From Alphaproteobacteria bacterium (GTDB lineage: Bacteria; Pseudomonadota; Alphaproteobacteria; Rhodobacterales; Rhodobacteraceae), in the NCBI GenBank assembly GCA_024277955.1, contig JAJRUE010000071.1, positions 1-9,281 of the forward strand: a stretch of 9,281 nt of DNA, given 5' to 3'. Under the pieces are notes generated by a model, which was given only the letters and a program-made list of their open reading frames with translations, ran no database searches and had not been told where the DNA came from. Shown here in pieces: positions 7,384-9,281 of this stretch. Each line of letters begins with the position of its first letter. The stretch's first letter is position 1. A program made the position numbers and the translations under genes.

Positions 7384-8352
7384 TCAGAGCCGCCCGATCT
7401 CGGTGCGTTTCGCCCCCTTCTGCTCGGCCAGCAGGCACAGCCAGTCATGGGCGACCGTGGCCGCCGCGATGGCGGTGATTTCGCTGTGGTCGTAGGGCGG
7501 CGACACCTCGACCACGTCCATGCCCACAAGGTTCAGCCCCTTCAGCCCGCGCACCAGTTCCAGCGCCTGCCAGCTTGCCAGCCCGCCCGCGACCGGCGTG
7601 CCGGTCCCCGGGGCAAAGGCCGGGTCCAGCCCGTCCACGTCAAACGACAGATACAGCGGCGCATCGTCGGCGCGTTCGTGCACCACCTCGAGCACCGCGT
7701 CGATGCCGTAACGGTGCACCCAGGGGGCGGTCAGGATCTCGAACCCGTGATCGCTGTCGTTGAAGGTGCGCAGCCCCACCTGCACCGATCTGGCGACATC
7801 GACAAGGCCTTCGGCGGCGGCGCGCGCGAACATGGTGCCGTGGTCCATGGTCACGCCATCGTCGTCCCAGGTGTCGCAATGGGCGTCGACCTGCAGCAGC
7901 GCCACCGGCCCGTGCCGCTTTGCATGCGCCCGCAGCAGCGGATAGGTCACCGAATGGTCGCCCCCGAGCGTCAGCATCCGGGTGCCCTGGGCGAGGATCG
8001 CATCGGCATGGGCCTCGATCGCCGGGCGCACGGTTTCGGGGTGGTGCGGGTCCAGGTGCACATCGCCCCAGTCGATCACCGAAAGCGCATCGAACGGGTC
8101 GAAGCCGAAGGGAAAGGCCTGCAGTTCCGCCAGCTGGACCGAGGCCGCCCGGATCGCCTGCGGCCCCAGCCGGCAGCCGGGGCGAAAGGTCACCGCGTTG
8201 TCGAAGGGCACCCCCGACACCACCACGTCGACGCCGTCCAGGTCGCGCGAATAGTTGCGCCGCAAAAAGCTGAGCGCGCCGCCATAGGTCATTTCGCGCC
8301 ACCGCCCGTGCGTGTCCTTGCGCCGAAACGCCTGGTCTCCGTGATCCGCCAT
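7384..8352 (-). CDS. speB: Agmatinase-like ureohydrolase (arginase superfamily)
   Basis: This is a 322-residue protein of the binuclear manganese ureohydrolase family. Agmatinase splits agmatine into putrescine and urea in the cytosol, linking arginine breakdown to polyamines. Metal ligands are visible in the standard order: H133 in LGGDHS (129-134), D156, H158 and D160 in DAHCD (156-160), and D238 and D240 in SFDVDGLDPAFAPGTGTP (236-253). The N-terminal block (YGGALSFLRRNYSRDLDGVDVVVSGVPFD) and DWGDV resemble Rhodobacteraceae SpeB proteins. Close relatives acting on guanidinobutyrate, guanidinopropionate or formiminoglutamate share these ligands, so the substrate is likely but not proven. 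Start: ATG 8352-8350, with GGGGG (8363-8359) 6 nt upstream; a TTG 18 codons earlier is less likely. The gene is divergent from a GntR-family regulator with 199 bp between the starts, which suggests possible local control. Confidence 0.88.
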   Translation of the reverse strand: MADHGDQAFRRKDTHGRWREMTYGGALSFLRRNYSRDLDGVDVVVSGVPFDNAVTFRPGCRLGPQAIRAASVQLAELQAFPFGFDPFDALSVIDWGDVHLDPHHPETVRPAIEAHADAILAQGTRMLTLGGDHSVTYPLLRAHAKRHGPVALLQVDAHCDTWDDDGVTMDHGTMFARAAAEGLVDVARSVQVGLRTFNDSDHGFEILTAPWVHRYGIDAVLEVVHERADDAPLYLSFDVDGLDPAFAPGTGTPVAGGLASWQALELVRGLKGLNLVGMDVVEVSPPYDHSEITAIAAATVAHDWLCLLAEQKGAKRTEIGRL

Positions 8353-8397
8353 GTCTGGCCCCCGTTTTCGTTGCCCCGGTCCGTTGCCTCTGCGACT

Positions 8398-8407
8398 TTT
8401 GATCAAA
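8398..8407. promoter_or_regulatory. Perfect palindrome, candidate operator between speB and the GntR-type gene
   Basis: TTTGATCAAA is a perfect 10-bp inverted repeat in the only A/T-rich patch of the 199-bp divergent region, about 46 bp upstream of the agmatinase start. GntR-family proteins bind short inverted repeats as dimers, so this is a candidate site. The match to a particular regulator is inferred. Confidence 0.3.
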
Positions 8408-8508
8408 TTCGCGCCCTGGGCAAGCCCCGGCCCTGGTCATCGCGTGGTATCGGCGGGGGGGATGGCGGGCGCGATCCGCGCCACCCTCGCCAAACCGCGG
8501 AAATCCTG

Positions 8509-8514
8509 TATAAG
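8509..8514 (+). promoter_or_regulatory. Probable -10 box of the GntR-type regulator gene
   Basis: TATAAG at 8509-8514, preceded directly by TG, is a good -10. No convincing -35 is found 16-18 bp upstream. Transcription would begin near 8521, giving a leader of about 31 nt with a small stem TCGCC/GGCGA at 8515-8529 overlapping the start point. Confidence 0.4.
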
Positions 8515-8551
8515 TCGCCCTCGCGGCGAACCGCAGGGCAGGACGGCACGG

Positions 8552-9253
8552 GTGGGCAGGACCGACAGACATTCATGGACCGAGGTGCGCGAGCGCATTC
8601 GCGCCCGCATTCTGGACGGCACCTACCATGCCGGCCAGAAGCTGCCGCGCGACGAAGACCTTGCGGCTGAACTGGGCTGCGCCCGGTCCACCGTCCAGCG
8701 CGCCATGCGCGATCTGGCCGACGCCGGCATGATCGAGCGCCGGCGCAAGGGCGGCAGCCGGGTGCGGCTTGATCCGGTGACCCGCGCCACTTTCGAAATC
8801 CCGGTGATCCGCCAGGAGGTGGAACAGGCCGGCAAGAAATACGACTATCGCCTGATCGATCGCGCGCTGGCCATCCCGCCCGCCGGCGACCTGGCGAAAT
8901 TCGAACTGCCGCGCCCGCGCGAGATGCTGCGCATCCGGGCGCTGCACCTGGCCGACGGCAAGCCGCATGTGTTCGAAGACCGCTGGGTCTGCCCGGAAAC
9001 CGTGCCGGAAATCCTGACCCTGGACCTGGCGCGCGAGAACGCCAACGAATGGCTGGTACGCAACAAGCCCTACAGCCGGTGCGACCTGCGTTTCCTGGCG
9101 ATCGGCGCCGGCGCGCGCGAGGCCGAGATCCTGGCCTGCCCCCCGGGGGCCGCACTGTTCGTGATCGAGCGCACCACCTGGATCGGTCCCGACCCGATCA
9201 CCAGCGTGCGCGCCGTGGCCGCTCCGGGCTACCAGTTGACGACCCGCGCCTAG
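8552..9253 (+). CDS. GntR-family transcriptional regulator with UTRA domain (HutC subfamily)
   Basis: This is a 233-residue protein. Residues about 8-72 form the GntR winged helix-turn-helix: WTEVRERIRARILDGTY, then GQKLPRDEDLAAELGCARSTVQRAMRDLADAGMIERRRKGGSRV, with the recognition helix around 44-56. The rest, about 90-233, fits a UTRA ligand-binding domain, with VFEDRWV in the middle and an end pattern ALFVIERTTW...ITSVRAVAAPGYQL. HutC subfamily members repress catabolic genes until a small ligand such as urocanate releases them from DNA. The ligand here is unknown; divergence from an agmatinase suggests amine, arginine or histidine catabolism. The chosen start is GTG 8552, because AGGACGG (8540-8546) precedes it at good spacing and the GntR domain begins a few residues later. 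The open frame runs back to 8351, but that extension crosses the -10 box and lacks family likeness. Confidence 0.88.
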   Translation: MGRTDRHSWTEVRERIRARILDGTYHAGQKLPRDEDLAAELGCARSTVQRAMRDLADAGMIERRRKGGSRVRLDPVTRATFEIPVIRQEVEQAGKKYDYRLIDRALAIPPAGDLAKFELPRPREMLRIRALHLADGKPHVFEDRWVCPETVPEILTLDLARENANEWLVRNKPYSRCDLRFLAIGAGAREAEILACPPGAALFVIERTTWIGPDPITSVRAVAAPGYQLTTRA

Positions 9254-9263
9254 GGTTGGGCGG

Positions 9264-9281
9264 GGCCAAGGCGCTTGCAAG
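9264..9281. repeat. Partial second copy of the palindromic repeat, cut by the window edge
   Basis: GGCCAAGGCGCTTGCAAG is identical over 18 nt to 4260-4277, the left part of the third palindrome in the cluster at 4213-4305. It starts 11 bp after the stop codon of the GntR-type regulator, so this copy may serve as a transcript end. The bases before it (GGGTTGGGCG) do not match the first two palindromes of the cluster, so only part of the cluster is shared here. Confidence 0.75.

Noticed and set aside
8351..8551. 67-codon upstream extension of the GntR-type regulator
   Set aside because: The extension spans the divergent promoter region and a TATAAG box. GTG 8552 has a Shine-Dalgarno and leads directly into the DNA-binding domain.
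7276..8670. 464-codon plus-strand open frame opposite the agmatinase
   Set aside because: It is antisense to a complete ureohydrolase with all metal ligands, and it runs across the regulator's promoter and start. No domain is visible.

Overview
The window is a high-GC chromosomal segment whose gene content, strong G/C bias at third codon positions and protein sequences resemble an alphaproteobacterium of the Rhodobacteraceae type. This placement comes from recalled sequence style, not from a search. It looks like ordinary chromosome: I see no transposase, integrase, phage gene, CRISPR array, tRNA or rRNA.

Left part (1-1679, all minus strand): the first 21 codons of a short-chain dehydrogenase/reductase run off the left edge. 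Next come two related lipoproteins (187-789 and 1047-1679), each with a lipobox and a Gly/Ser/Thr-rich repeating beta-strand body like the barrel of TbpB-type surface lipoproteins. A nested hairpin lies between them.

Middle (1680-5298): peptide chain release factor 3 (prfC, 1827-3434, plus) has a promoter placed so close to its ATG that the mRNA is probably leaderless. Its 3' end overlaps a convergent PepSY-type membrane protein (3400-4038, minus) by 35 bp. A 351-bp divergent gap holds four back-to-back palindromes (about 4213-4305), one module of which recurs at the right edge of the window. A YiiX/NlpC-P60-like cysteine hydrolase with an unusual Pro-rich tail (4390-5298, plus) follows and ends at a likely intrinsic terminator.

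Right part (5299-9281): a RhlE-like DEAD-box RNA helicase (5536-7077, plus) has a leader in which a small hairpin includes the weak ribosome binding site. A 306-bp convergent gap with strong hairpins separates it from agmatinase (speB, 7384-8352, minus). Divergent from speB is a GntR-family regulator with a UTRA domain (8552-9253, plus), which may control speB or a neighbouring amine or amino-acid catabolic pathway.

The genes do not form one pathway; they are separate housekeeping and envelope units. The least explained items are the palindrome clusters, the tail of the cysteine hydrolase and the lipoprotein pair. I found no convincing new multi-gene system.
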